A stretch of DNA of 64,000 nt. Origin: Nereocystis luetkeana. Taxonomy: Eukaryota; Sar; Phaeophyceae; Laminariales; Laminariaceae. This document shows positions 23,124-35,074 of the stretch, piece after piece; position 1 is the first letter of the stretch, and each line of letters opens with the position of its first letter. The position numbers and the translations under genes are program-made. The notes under the pieces were generated by a model. It ran no database searches, was not told where the DNA came from, and worked only from the letters and a program-made list of their open reading frames with translations. Location: the NCBI GenBank assembly GCA_031213475.1, contig JARUPZ010000034.1, positions 3,619,114 through 3,683,113 on the forward strand, read 5' to 3'.

Positions 23124-23476
23124 CAGTCACCGGGCCTGCGGTTGTAGCCGCCGCCGCCACCTCCACCGTAGCCTCCACCTCCACCCCCACCTCCACCGTA
23201 GCCACCTCCGCCACCGTGGTATCCGCCCCCACCGCCACGGTCACCGTACCCACCCATGGTACCACCAGCACCGCTGGCACCAGCACCATCGGGCTTAGGC
23301 GTCTGGCATCGGTTGCACTCGACGCGGCTGGCGAAGCAGTTGTTGCCGCAAGACGGGCACTCCCAGTCTCCGGGCCTCTTGTTGTAGCCGCCTCCTCCTC
23401 CTCCACCACCGCGTTCTCCACCGCCACCCCAGCCACCACCGCCACCCTGGCCACCTCCCTCGTTATAGTAGCTCAT
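23124..23476 (-). CDS. RanBP2-type zinc-finger protein, exon 1 (start)
   Basis: The first exon of a 232-residue protein. ATG at 23474-23476 begins [10 protein letters not shown], followed by a Gly-rich segment. Finger 1 has Trp38, Cys40, Cys43, Cys54 and Cys57 in the W-x-C-x2-C-x10-C-x2-C spacing. A second Gly/Tyr-rich linker ends YNRRPGDW at the split Trp118. In all three fingers the position that is usually Asn before the F-A-x-R block is Cys (NNCFASR, NHCFASR, YNCFASR), giving an extra cysteine. Likely role: RNA binding or RNP assembly, inferred from the family and the low-complexity linkers. No promoter element was identified upstream. Confidence 0.88.
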
Positions 23477-25968
23477 CGTTTAGGTACGGCGATCTTTTTC
23501 GTAAGGGTGAGGGGCTTGCGTGTGCGTGGTGGAGTGGGAGTGGGGCTGAGCGACTAGGAACGCGGGACGCCGATACACACACTCTGTATGAAACTTTGAG
23601 GAACGAACGGGTCAACTAAAGCACCCCAAATCGGGGTGTTTTCGCTACATCTCGACCAATCACATATCTATCCGAAAGTACTATTTCTGCGCTCACAGAA
23701 AATAGACCACGCCACTATATCTTGTGAACTCCCTCGTTTTCAACAAGTGTGGGGATTTTGCTGCTGAGTTGTACGCTTTGGTGCCCTGCTGGAACGATGC
23801 TGCTGAGATGGTGAGACGCCTCTGAGGGGCTGCGAAAATCCGTGTGGTTGAGAGACAGAATCATAGCATCGTAGTTAGTGGTTGATGTTGTAAGGACTTG
23901 TAGAAAGGTTGCGTACTTGGACGCTCCTCGAGGTAACGTTTCGCACCATTTATCGATTTATCGTGCGAGATGTGCCTGTGGGTGTGGTGTCATCATGGGA
24001 AGGTACGTGACCAATACGTGTATTGAAGGGAATGCTGTTGGCGTGGTGGGCAGTAGCGGACCACTCAGCTGCTGTAGTGTGTAAACGTGGTATCTATTTC
24101 CTATCACCGTTTTCGGTCACGCACAGCTTTATCGCCACGCGCTCTCCCATCTCTGCGACACGTCAGCAAATTCCAGCATAGCTCTGAATCTCCACTCTGC
24201 ACTATCCACCCCACACGGATACCACGTACGGTGTACGAGTACGAGTACCCCTCTCTGTTGTGTTGCAAGTTGCAAGCTGCTGGTTCTGCTGCTGTGCCTT
24301 CGTTGTATATATTCTACGAGGCGGGGTGCAGTAGGTGGCTGCTACAGCAGCAGTTTTCGTCGGTGCTGGCTTCTGCCTCCTCGTTTCGTGGTCTGGTGGC
24401 AGTTACGCATGGGTCCCTCCCCTGCTATGCTGGCTATATACTCCTTGTTTCATCGGTATACTGACTGCTGTACAACTGCTGCGGTAACAACCAGCTGGTA
24501 ACAACAGCCGGAGCAAGGTATTGTAGCAGTAGTGATGGTGTAACAGACAGCAACAGCAGCAGCAGTGTTATGTCTGTATGCTGTATCCCTGAGTGCGTCC
24601 TGTCTACAACATGTTGCCATATGCACAGCAGAGACAGTAGAGTCATATACGAAAACACTAATGCCTACTGTCTACCTGGTATGTTCGTACCGGGTGCGAG
24701 TGAGGGTACGAGTACAGCAGTTATTAATAGCAGTATCGGTACCGGCAAGGTCCCCACAGCAACACAGCAGAGCACCGTCCAGAGTTATCCACTGATCCAG
24801 TAGCCTTTACCGCTTAACTGAATGATTGCAGTAGTATGCTGTCCATATGCTGTATCCCTGTCTATACAGCAACGTACGTTGCAGTATGCTCAGCAAAATT
24901 CGCAATGCCCACGTTCTGCTACTGGTACCGGCAAGGTCACCACAACAACAAAGCAACCATCGTCACAAAGTACCCTGTTTACCCTCTTGCTGGTTGTTGC
25001 TTCTTATTACACCCTCCACACGAGCGAGTCAGTCGCAACAGTAGAGTTACTGTAGTATTAATAGTGACGTCCATTGACCTTGCCCGGGGCTTGAGCTCGT
25101 GCAAGTGGCTTTACAAGCAGTACACTCGCACACTCGCGTGAAATCAGCATCAGCCCCAAGGCTCGTAGTTCACAGTGAAAGTGTACCAGTAGGCCATAGT
25201 ATATACAGGTACTGGTACCTGGTACTGGTGAATATTACCTGTCATGTACGTGCGTACCACCAGCCCAGTGTCCGTGCGAGTTTGCTGTCTCGCCAAGAAA
25301 ACACCTCATACAATCGCCTACATACCTGGTAATATACTGCTGCACGATGTATAGTTGGAAACAGGAAACAGTGCGCGGTCTCTTTCCTCTATCACCTCGC
25401 TAACAACAGTCCATCCGATAAATGCGGGTCATACCGCTAGTATGACATCACATGCCAGGTAGTATGTACTACGAACTCGACCTAAAGCTGCCAAAGTAAT
25501 GAATGCAGGGTGCGAATAGTGTGAGCAGTGAAGGATGCCGACACCGTACCTCACCGGAAACACCGTAAAACGGTGTCGATACCGTCTTTCGGTATTTCGT
25601 TGTCGTCCGCCCTGCACGAAAGCCTCCGCGCGGTATATGAGAACACATACCTGGTATGGCCTAACAGCAAACCACAACCGGGACAAAAACTCAAGCCGTA
25701 TCGCCAAAAATACCGATACCGAAATACCGATACCGTAATACGGTATTTGTCATCGGCCCTGTATTATTATTTTTTTTCTGTATGGGAAGCATTCATACGG
25801 CATAAAAAACACCTGCAGCCTACAGCCTACAGCCCCCACCACAATACCACCAGCTGAGCACCACAGCTCACAGCAAGACCCAGGACCCAGCATCACCGAC
25901 TGGCCGACTGCTACTGGCGTGTCATCTCACATTAGTTTGTTTTCTTCCACCGAGACGCTTTGTTGTCA
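23477..25968. other. Non-coding stretch upstream of the zinc-finger gene
   Basis: No gene recognised. It is rich in CAGCAG/CTGCTG and in TACCTGGTA (24673, 25216, 25323, 25648) and TATTAATA (24722, 25056). 24560-24800 and 24820-25060 resemble each other (CTGTATCCCTG, then ACCGGCAAGGTC), suggesting an old tandem duplication. 25540-25760 is rich in ATACCG/CGGTAT inverted repeats. Confidence 0.45.
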
Positions 25969-26022
25969 GGCTGTTTTGTGACCACGGGCTGTAGATCTCA
26001 GGGAAATGAGCTAATGGGATAA
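25969..26022 (+). repeat. Short dispersed repeat, copy 3
   Basis: Shares TTTTGTGACCACGGGCT and GGGAAATGAGCTAATG with the copies at 5101 and 9179. Confidence 0.5.
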
Positions 26023-27016
26023 ATCATCAGCCAGTGCATAGCAAGTTTCTACATGAAGGAGTAATTTTACCAGGTATACAGCAGTTATAGCATGAACCCT
26101 GGTATCTCATTTACAGCAACTGAATCGTAAAATAAATTAAACACCGGGAGAAAAAAAAAGGCAGTTTCATCCGTTTCGTCCGATTTTCAAGATTGTTGCA
26201 GGGCGCAGGGCCAGTGGTTCGTGCCAGGTGGTGGTGCTGTGGTCATGCGACCCGCGTACACCGTACACTACAGGCGCAGCCTTCTCAAATTCAATATAAA
26301 TGCTGCTGTGTACTGAGTACCGCGTGCTGGGCGTATTCCTATGCCCCCCCATCCCACGCAAAGTTGCACCGTACTCGAAATTGCTGCTGCAGGTACAGCG
26401 AGCAGCACTTGTACTTAGCTCTTGCCGCGGACGCGTTTGTCAGGAATATCGACTATTAATATTAATAAACGCCGAGACAGTTCCGATACATATACCGTAC
26501 TTCGACAGTATGATTCGATCTTATGGGATACCGAGAAATGCTGAAACAAAATGCCGGTATTCGAATTTCTTGAATACCGGGAAATACCGGAAAAATACCG
26601 CAACTAGTGCCGAGCGGACGGTAATTTACAAAATACCGACCGTCCTGTTTTGGACGACGGTATCCATCACTGACAGTTGTGTGTGAGATGGTCCCAAAGG
26701 CGCGCGCGATTTGCTCCGCTGACTACACCAGTCTCGGGGAAGACATAAAAGTGTTGGATCAGGGAGGCAAATGAACAAGAGAGGGGAGGTTCAGGTACTT
26801 GGTCGGGAAAATCTCCGGGGCTACATAGTAAACGGCTTGGTGTCTGGTATTTTTTCTCCCTAATCCGAACTGATGGAGGTGGAGAGTGGATGTTCACTGC
26901 CTCATCATTGCATTTTGCAGACATCGCTGCTGCAAAAGCAGTTACAGTCCGGGTGGCATTTTTTTTTCACCCCTACAGCTAACAGCTATATACTGCCGTG
27001 TGACACGCCAGATGAC
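26023..27016. other. Non-coding, ATACCG-rich
   Basis: 26520-26650 is packed with ATACCG and its inverse, related to 25540-25760. TATTAATA occurs twice in overlap at 26454-26467. No gene recognised. Confidence 0.35.
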
Positions 27017-27117
27017 TTAATTCACCCATATAGAACCGCAGTCCCGTTTTGGGGACAAACTACTTGAAATTTGAGGGGTTTGTCCCCAATACGGGACTGT
27101 GGTTCTGAAAGGGTTAA
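27017..27117. mobile_element. Family B foldback MITE
   Basis: Bounded by TTAA at 27017-27020 and 27114-27117. Contains AGAACCGCAGTCCCGTTTTG and the inverse with CGGGACTGTGGTTCT. Confidence 0.85.
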
Positions 27118-29006
27118 GCTCTTCCACGCTGATTTTCTCGACAGGAAGGAAGGTTGAAGCACCATGCGGTGCCCCTGTGTACGGAAACATAGCGGCGAGA
27201 TATTTCCACAGCCGCCGTTCTTGTTGTCTACGCCCCCCTTTGTTTGAAAAAAAAACAGGGTCGGAAATTTGTCCCAGAGGGTGTGTTATCTTCCGTGCTA
27301 TATGCGGGTAGCCCATTGTCGGGATGACTGCTGCTGTTGTATACGTTTGGGTTCCACTACTCGTACGTACGTACCACCATGTCCCGAAATGTAAGGACTG
27401 TCTGTGTTCGGTATTTATATGCACTCGGTCCTAATGTTTTTGGGCAGTGATGAAGCTTTTTGACAATTCAGGGGGAAAAAAATTATACTCCACCGGCATC
27501 GGTCGCACGACGCATTGCTACGAACTGCTGGGTTACGCAAGGGGAAAATAAAACGCAGTGTCCGAACTACGGCAAAATCAGTCCCATGGAAGGAGGTGTA
27601 CGCACGGCATTGCGCACTACGTGATCGCACCCCTGTCCGTCGACAGAGACCGCGCTTCTCGTATTTGTGGTGGCAGTATTGTCTCGGTCCCAAAAAAGGT
27701 GCATGCAAACACTGCTGTTGTTAAGTTTACCCTCTCGGGGCACGAGAGGGTAAAATTGACGATAAACAAAGTGACGATTGCAGCACCGGCCACTGCGTAG
27801 TAGGGGAGTGTACCGGCGCTACGCGTTGGCGTCCGTCTCGCAACCGAAGGAAGCACACGGCACGGGGCGCGACATGATCGTAACCGTGCTGGTGGGCGCT
27901 CACGCTACTCGTATGTAGACGGCTGATAGCACCAAAGTTTTCATTGTTTAGGTGGCTATCTCGGGGTCTGACAAGTTTTGGGCTTCAGAGGGAAAAACCT
28001 GTCGGAAAAAAAAGTGACGATGACAGCATCGGCCACACGAACCGGGTTGCTGGGGTAGGGGATAGGGGATGAATCCGGAGGGCAACGCGGAGGGAGATGC
28101 ACGACACGCGCGCAAGATGACAGTATTTTTGGTGCTTTTACTGCTGCTGCTGTTGCACGCTCTTCGTGGTAGGCTGGTGAGACCGCACTTGTCGCTTTTG
28201 CGGTCGGTATGCCAGGGTTCCAAAGGTGTTACTATTAATAGCAGCGTAAGCTCGACAGTCGACCCATATTGCTACTACTGCTACTACCGCTGCATGCGGC
28301 AGTACGAGGTATTGCAGTGTGCGACTACCCGCGCGTACAATGCATAGCGGTGGTGGGCGGTTAATGATAGATACCAAGTAGCACCGTCAGCGTTATATGT
28401 ACCTGGTACTTGTGTACAACGCATTTGACGTTAATCGACGAGAGATGCAAGGGCTGACGCCATCGCGCATTTAAAACCGAGGCGTTTTTGTGCGGTATCG
28501 ATGGGGAAGGGGGGTGGGGGGGCTTAGAGGTTCCGGGCGTGAATTGCGGCGAAAGAACGGCAAGGACTGCGTAGAGGCAAGGGCTAAAACGAAAAACAAA
28601 TGAGCCAAAACCGAGAGAACCAAGCGACGTTATTTTTTAATCGGTCATACTGGTGGAAACTTCCTCGATGTTTACTCCAGGTGTTGGTACCTGCGGCTCA
28701 TTTTAGGACCCACTTAGAACGATCAGTTTATTGAGACCCGCGGTTTCACTGAAGGTCTACTGTAGTCCGAGCGATCTGCAGTACGGGTGTACCTGTAAAC
28801 ATACCTGGTACGAGTACGTACGTACCTGGTATTATCATTCTGCAAGCGAAGCGTGTTGCACAATGCCTTTCAGGCGCAGATCCGGTGCTTCCATCGTTTT
28901 CCTGCGCTAAGCCAGCAGCGCCGGGTTACTGTTTGACACACGCGTGACCGATGCGGTGGTCGTCATTTTTTTTACCCGTCCCCTTCGGCCTCTCCAGCCC
29001 CATGTG
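27118..29006. other. Non-coding, repeat fragments
   Basis: 27215-27310 resembles 49500-49590 and 29480-29525 (a G-run, then GGTGTGTTATCTT). TACCTGGTA occurs at 28400, 28802 and 28823, TATTAATA at 28233. No gene recognised. Confidence 0.35.
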
Positions 29007-29134
29007 TATGTGTTCTTCACATTAAACCGTTCTTTCTACCCGTCGACATCCAGCACAACCAGTGTCCGTGCCGATTCTCCAATCCTAGAAGAGATACAAG
29101 TTCTGTGGTCACAAAGCTACGCCACAGAGACGTC
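29007..29134 (+). repeat. Dispersed repeat family C, good copy
   Basis: Blocks in order: TGTTCTTCACATTAAACCG, TACCCGTCGACATCCAGC, CAGTGTCCGTGCCGATTC, AGAAGAGATACAAGTTCTG and GGTCACAAAGCTACGCCAC. It matches 37105-37228 nearly perfectly in inverted orientation. Confidence 0.75.
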
Positions 29135-29527
29135 AGGTCGCCGACTGTAGTTATTTACTGTAGTTGGCTAGATATTGTAGTTACCTGCGTGCGGTAATTC
29201 TCGCACACAGCAGTAGGTCTATGTACGTCTTTGTGATGTGACTGGGGCGATTATGACTCTACGCATAGTTTTCATGGACTATAACACTACCGTACCGTAT
29301 ATGCACCACGCAAGACAACACCCCCCTCCCCGATGCGACGATTTTTTCCGAGCCGGTTGCCCCTCCAAACAACGGGGGGACGGACACCCAACAACAAATG
29401 GTGGCTCTGGGAAAGTCTCGAGACCTTTCCATAGACGCATCGCTCGGCGTATCCAGTACGCTCTCCCCGTTGTTGAAATAGTCACCTTCGATCGTCGTCC
29501 GAGGGTGTGTGTTATCTTATCACCCTA

Positions 29528-29632
29528 TTACAGGGGGCCATGTTAAATAGGACCTACGGTACACACAAACACCTATATATTTCGGTATAAATATCAACAA
29601 TTTTTGGTCCTATTTACTTTGGCCCCCCGTAA
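29528..29632. mobile_element. Family A foldback MITE
   Basis: TTACAGGGGGCC ... GGCCCCCCGTAA with a TA on each side. The interior has AATAGGACCTACGG and TTTGGTCCTATT. Confidence 0.8.
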
Positions 29633-29981
29633 TAGTGTGATATTATAGTGCTACACGGTAAGCCAGTTAGCCGGCTTGCTTTCGTTGCCCAACTTTCATC
29701 CTGGCCGGATATAAATTAAGGGTCACTTATGTAGTAGCATGTAGACCAAACGTTCCTTTTGTGTCCCTCCATAGTGGTATTCATTAACTCGCCGCGAAAG
29801 TGCAGCCAAGGGCATGCCTTGCTTCAACAGCCCCAGCCTTGAATAAGCCCTTTGGGGACCCGTGTCTATTTGGCGTTCGGAAAAAAAATACGCTTGCTGC
29901 GCTAGGGGTATCACTTTTTTGCCTTACGAGGCATATGGTTCGGACTGAAGGGGGCTTCCACTCAATTAGTGATGAACTCAA

Positions 29982-30686
29982 AGTCGTGTGTTTTTGTACA
30001 ACAACTTTCTCGTTATTCTGACCGAGGCGATGGAATAGTTCTTGAGGTTTTCGTGTGCGTGTTCTATTTATACCAGTTCTAGCGTGATACGTGTACGTAT
30101 TGAGCTCCGCGAGAGAGAAAAGGAGCCTCGGCAAATTGCTGGTGCACCTCTATGTACCACCGCAGCGCGGATCACAAACGGGTGCGGTCTAAATCAAGAG
30201 ACTATTCATTGGAAAAGCATGCAGCGAGACACGTGTCGCCATCTATACCAAGCTGTGACCGTGCCTGTGCAACTCCTTGCATTGCAGTTCGGACACCCCC
30301 CCCCCAGATTCTATGCTTCTACTCAACTGAAGAACAGCTACCCAATAAGGCGCGCATTGTCGTGTGTTTTAGTACAAAAGCTTCCGTTGTGCAGACCGAG
30401 GCGATGGAACACCTCGTCGGGTTTTAGTGTTGGTGGTAGGAATTTTTCGTTTGTACCAGTTCTAGGGGGGGATACATGCGTGTATAGAGCTCCGCGAGTG
30501 AGAAAAAGCAGCCCGGAAACAATGCGATGGCACCACTACGTACCACCGTAGGAGCGTACCCCACGAAGGAATGCGACCTACTCTGTAGATCAAGCGACGC
30601 TTCATTGGAAGAGGATGCAGCGAGACACGTGTCGCGCCCGTGACTGTTCAATTCCCTGCGTTGCAGTTCGGACCCCCCCCCCCTCC
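29982..30686 (+). repeat. Tandem duplication, two diverged ~330-bp units
   Basis: Unit 1 (about 29982-30310) and unit 2 (about 30357-30686) share GACCGAGGCGATGGAA, GTACCAGTTCTAG, GAGCTCCGCGAG, GCAGCGAGACACGTGTCGC and TTGCAGTTCGGAC followed by a C-run. The long frame across unit 1 has no recognisable product. Confidence 0.7.
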
Positions 30687-30733
30687 AGGTTCTATTGCGA
30701 TACGACTACAGCCCATGCATGATAATGAGTACA

Positions 30734-30832
30734 CCCCTCCCCACCCCGACGTGCTCCGTCCCGGCACTGTCAGGGTGCGAGGGTCTATGGTCATACGACT
30801 AAGGACCATGCGTGACATGAGTACACCCTCCG
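30734..30832 (+). mobile_element. LINE-associated family M fragment
   Basis: Contains CGACGTGCTCCGTCCC, GAGGGTCTATGGTCATACGA and a GAGTACACCC end, the conserved 3' part of family M. A GAGTACACCCCTCC stretch also precedes it. Confidence 0.6.
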
Positions 30833-30839
30833 AGTGATA

Positions 30840-31859
30840 TCCCGGTTGGTCGGGCTGCTGCGTGTGGCCGGTGATGCAGTCGCCCTTTATTTTCGAGACT
30901 TTTTCCCTCTGCGATCCCGAAGGGGTCTTGACTTGGTTGACCCTTCTGGGATGTTGCAGGCAGTGCGGCCGAAAGACGAAAAGTACAAGTCTTTCGTCAA
31001 CAGTCTCCTTTCAGAAAGTCTATGTCAGTGTGAACGTGTAGGGCCACGGGTGAGTGACATCATCATGCTGCTGCTGCTGCTGCTGCTGCGCGCAGTGCAT
31101 GTGTACATCTCCCCTGCATCCATTGTGGCCCGGACATTGCGTTAGCAGCAAAGTAGGCAGCCCGACACGAAGCAAGAAAAGCAAGCAGCCCGGGCTGCTG
31201 CTTCGACGTGGCCACGTACTGTTGTTGCTGTAAATGTCCGCCTCTCTTCGTGTTTCGTTGCTTCTTCCATCTGAAGTCCCGAAAAGGGGCTAACTCATGA
31301 AATAACACATCGTCGTTTGACTCCGTCACGTATTTTCCTTTTGAAATTCCGAAGGGATCGGGGTCCAGAGATATACGACCAAACCGATCATGAAGTTTTT
31401 TGTTGTCAACCGTCAACGAGTAAAAGAGTTGAGCGCGCAGCGGTACGAGTACCGTCATGCTGCGCCCGCCTCATTTTGCACAGCAGCAATGCCCCCCCTA
31501 CGATATGGCGGTCTGAGGAAGGTGGCATCCCTATACAAGGCGGTCAAGATCGCCTGGCACGACTTGGGGATTTGCACGCATAACCTGGAATTAATGAAGC
31601 GGCTTCCCCCGATAGGCCGGTAACACTTGCTCTGGCACACCGCCACCGCCTTACTGGGGGACCCTGCTGCATCCCTCTTTTTTGCGCACATCGGACTTAT
31701 CACCGATGCACCGCTTCATGATCTATAGATGCTTCCGGACAGGTGCACGGCTGATCTGGACGATCTAGCTCCATGTTTGTCGGGTGAGGGCTTTGCAATC
31801 CCCGTGATCCACTCGAGCACACTTTTCCTGGGTTGGGATCCGTGGCGTGTTGTTCCTTG
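30840..31859. other. Non-coding, no gene recognised
   Basis: Contains a (GCT)8 run at about 31065-31088. Open frames here show no protein-like features. Confidence 0.3.
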
Positions 31860-32085
31860 GCGAAATTACCGTGCAACTCGCAAGATAACGTGGGCTCTTG
31901 TGCGAAATTACCGGGTAACACGCTATAAAACGTGTGTTTTTTTGCGACATGCCGGGCAACACGCGAGATAACGTGTGCTCTTTTGCGAAATTACCGGGTA
32001 ACACGCAATACAAATTGTGCCCTTTTGCGAAATTACCGTGCTATACGCAAGACAACGTGTGCTCTTTTGCGAAATTCGTACCGGG
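31860..32085 (+). repeat. Minisatellite, about five ~45-bp units
   Basis: Repeats of GCGAAATTACCGGGTAACAC followed by GC(A)AGATAACGTGTGCTCTTTT, with substitutions and small indels. Confidence 0.85.
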
Positions 32086-32905
32086 TAAATAATACGCATA
32101 TATATACATATATATATATTATAACACACCCCCTGGAATAATTTTCAGACCCTAGTTTTCTCCAAAACCAGGGGGGGGCGCAGCCAACGGAAATGACGAC
32201 TTTGGGAAGATCTAATCGAGATGCGTCAAGATCTGTGTCCATGGACGCGTCGCTCGGCGGTTGCTCGCTCCCCGAGGTTGACGAGAAAATCGGCTTCGAA
32301 GGTCGTCCGAGGGTGTGTGTGGGCCATGTTGCGTGCTATATGGTAGTATCACCTTTCTGTACAGCAGTGCGCGACATACGGTAAGAACTTGGGAGTTCAG
32401 AATTTCAGGGTGGCTTTTTTTTTTTTTTGGCTCCAAGAATTTACAGTTACGGCAGCAGTAGTATATACTTGGTACGCACGTAAGCATTTGTGCTCAGCTA
32501 GGTAGGACCGCCACTCCAATACACCCGATATGATAGAACGCCCTTTAGGACCGTTTATGCTCACATCATCACAACAAGCCGCGAGCCTCAGCCAACATAC
32601 GATAGGAGCTGGCGCGTACTGCTGTAGCTGTCTGGCACAACAGCAGCGTCCCAACATGAATACCTGGATCGTAACAGGGTTACGAGAAATATGAGTTCGT
32701 CCGTATCGTGGCATTCAATGGTTGTTGCAGACTATGGACGGCAGGAAGACGTAACACAATCCCACTGCAGCCGTGTCAACCGTTCATATATATAGGCTAC
32801 AGTACAAGCAACAGCAGTGGAAATGGGCGGTCAGAGTCCACAGGTTCATTATTTTTTTCTTTTCTTCCTATTATTACTAAAGATATTTTCGCCCTTTTTT
32901 TCTGT

Positions 32906-33080
32906 ATCCATTCGTCCTATTAATAGCTCAGATCTGGGGTCACATTTACTATGATATACCAGGTAGAAGGCTCTCCCCGCCCCCCCCTTCCCTGCTACGG
33001 TGGTTCTTGCCTTCGAAGGCATTTTTATCGCACGAAGAAGACTCCAGCCCCTTCCTCCCTCGTCAAGCGCGTCGAACGAG
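32906..33080 (-). mobile_element. tRNA-SINE body, fragment with two micro-insertions
   Basis: Aligns to the SINE at 39757-40110 (CTCAGATCTGGGGTCACAT, GAAGAAGACTCCAGCCC, CCTCGTCAAGCGCGTCG). Relative to sister copies it has TATTAATA at 32918-32925 and TACCAGGTA at 32957-32965, the latter in the CACATAGCAGG block. Confidence 0.65.
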
Positions 33081-33128
33081 GTTCGTATCGCTTCGCGATG
33101 AAACATTTTAGTTTCACGTTCTGCGGGC

Positions 33129-33294
33129 AAAGATGTCAGGAGACTGCACTTTCACCCCTTGACAGACAGCAACTTTTGCCTTGACGTGCCTTGACCGACA
33201 CCAAACTACTAGGATTTAGTATGGAACACTCGGCCCTACACTCTTGACAGCGCACGTTTTGCTTGGCTTCGACATGTCTCCTGACATCTGCGAC
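33129..33294 (-). mobile_element. Dispersed foldback repeat family I, copy 2
   Basis: AGATGTCAGGAGAC at the left and GTCTCCTGACATCT at the right are inverted repeats. The interior matches 7747-7882 in inverse orientation. Confidence 0.6.
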
Positions 33295-33759
33295 TGCAGG
33301 ACGCAGGTCTTTTAAGCGGCACGTCAAGACCTATTTGCTTGTTTTAGTGAGGAGGGGGGGTCAGTCAAAAGGGGTCAGACCCCGGGCATCGGTAGTTTTC
33401 ACCGCTTACTATTTGAGAAAATTGTTGACCAGACACAGACTGCTATAACCTACTCTCGACCCTTTTCTTGGGGGTCGTCGCCTGTAGGTTGCACACCTTA
33501 CGAATACAGCTAGGAGATACATTCACCCTGACCCCAAGACCCCAACCCACCCCAATCAACGTGTCGTAAAATATTGTGTTCAGGGTCGTAGCCCGTAGGC
33601 TGTATGCGGTAAGGATACAACTAACTCCATCCTTAACCCTGTGACCGACCCTGATCCAATCAACCAACATTGAGGGCTATCACTGTTAATAGTTGTCTCC
33701 ATCTCGTGTATTCGAAGCGGTGTGTTTAGGGTCGTCGCCCGTAGGCTGTAGTATCAGGT

Positions 33760-33825
33760 GTATGTTTGTGTTCTTCACATTAAACCGTTGTTTCTACCCG
33801 TCGACTTGCGGTACGAATGCCAGTG
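33760..33825 (+). repeat. Dispersed repeat family C, 5' fragment
   Basis: TGTTCTTCACATTAAACCG and TACCCGTCGAC are conserved. Confidence 0.55.
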
Positions 33826-33843
33826 ACCCCTTACCCTAGCCCA

Positions 33844-33877
33844 GCCCAACCCAACCCAACCCAACCCAACCCAATTA
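33844..33877 (+). repeat. (CCCAA)n short tandem repeat
   Basis: Six to seven CCCAA units. Not long enough, or at the right place, to be telomeric. Confidence 0.8.
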
Positions 33878-34045
33878 GCCAATGTCTAGGGGTGATGCTT
33901 TTCGTCTCGTACACAGCAGGGTGCGGCCATGGTAGTGTAGGATACTTGAAGTACGTGGTGAGTGGTAAATGACAAGCTCTACTGGTGTGGGTCGCCGGCC
34001 TCAACGGAGGTTTTTCGTTTGTTCGTTGACTGCTTCTGCTTCTTC

Positions 34046-34047
<2 letters not shown>

Positions 34048-34116
<69 letters not shown>
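34048..34116 (+). repeat. (CTG)23 microsatellite
   Basis: About 69 uninterrupted bases. A looser AGC/GGC-rich stretch follows at 34206-34320. The poly-Ala and poly-Gln frames it creates are not supported as genes. Confidence 0.85.
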
Positions 34117-34117
<1 letters not shown>

Positions 34118-34439
34118 GCGCTGCCGATTGGTTGGTGATTGGCCCGCTCGATGGCCGTGCTCATGAACTCGAGAGGAACCCTGCGACCTGCGATCGGTGT
34201 TACAACTGCAGCAGTAGCGGTAGCGGCGGCGACAACGACAGCAGTAACGGCAATAGCTGCAGCAGCAGTAGGGGGAGTAGTATCGGCAGCAGCAGCAGCA
34301 GCAGCGGCGGCGGTAGCAAGGACTGGTGGTGCTGATTTAACCCCTTACAACTACCTGCCTTCATCGGCGCTTTAAGGACAACCGATTAATCAAGTATTTT
34401 TACAGCGGTGCATAGTAGCTTTTTTGGGGGGGGGGGTTC

Positions 34440-34720
34440 CGTCCCATTATTTTCTCTCTACCTCCCGTTAAGAATCGTAACTCAGATTCGGGGTCACACA
34501 TGTAGCTGGCCTATCCCATTCAAGGTTGCGGTCCCGCGTTTGGGGACGAACTACTTATAATTTGAGTGTTTTGTCCCGAAAACGGGGCTGCAGTCCTAAG
34601 AGGGCTAATCCCCCCCTCCTCACTACGATTCATGCCTACAATTTTTCATCGCGAGAAGACCTCTGCCCTTTTGTCCCCTTCGTCGGCTCGCGTTGAGTTG
34701 TAATTTTAGTCGATTCATTT
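34440..34720 (-). mobile_element. tRNA-SINE body interrupted by a family B MITE
   Basis: Left part: CGTAACTCAGATTCGGGGTCACA. Right part: TTTTTCATCGCGAGAAGACC and CGTCGGCTCGCGTTGAG. The MITE at 34515-34608 splits them. Confidence 0.65.
34515..34608. mobile_element. Family B foldback MITE (inside SINE)
   Basis: GCGGTCCCGCGTTTGGGGAC ... GGGGCTGCAGTCCTAAGAGGG, a diverged copy. The TTAA flanks are degraded. Confidence 0.65.
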
Positions 34721-34874
34721 TCGCAGTAGATGGAAGTTTTAACCCCGTTTACGACTATCAATACTACTAGCGTTTTGGTTTTCGGGACGACACACTGCTG
34801 TTCATACTTGAGATTTGACGTGTTCGGATTGCCACTCTCGACGGTAAGGCGAGGACCGCTTGAAATTCTTACTT

Positions 34875-34979
34875 TTACGGGGGGCCATAGTTAATAGGAC
34901 GTATGGTATACATAAAAACCATTATATTTAACCATTTTTACTAACAATATTTAGTCCTATTAACTATGGTCCCCCGTAA
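34875..34979. mobile_element. Family A foldback MITE
   Basis: TTACGGGGGGCCATAG ... CTATGGTCCCCCGTAA, near-perfect long hairpin. Confidence 0.9.
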
Positions 34980-34997
34980 TACGACAGTACGTAACTT

Positions 34998-35035
<38 letters not shown>

Positions 35036-35043
35036 TTAATAGC

Positions 35044-35074
<31 letters not shown>

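Noticed and set aside
33844..33877. CCCAA repeats as a telomere or interstitial telomere
   Set aside because: Only about six units, and not a telomere repeat I recognise. The surrounding DNA is ordinary.
33969..34166. Poly-Ala and poly-Gln frames over the CTG repeat
   Set aside because: Too short, no flanking domain and no conserved context. The microsatellite explains them.
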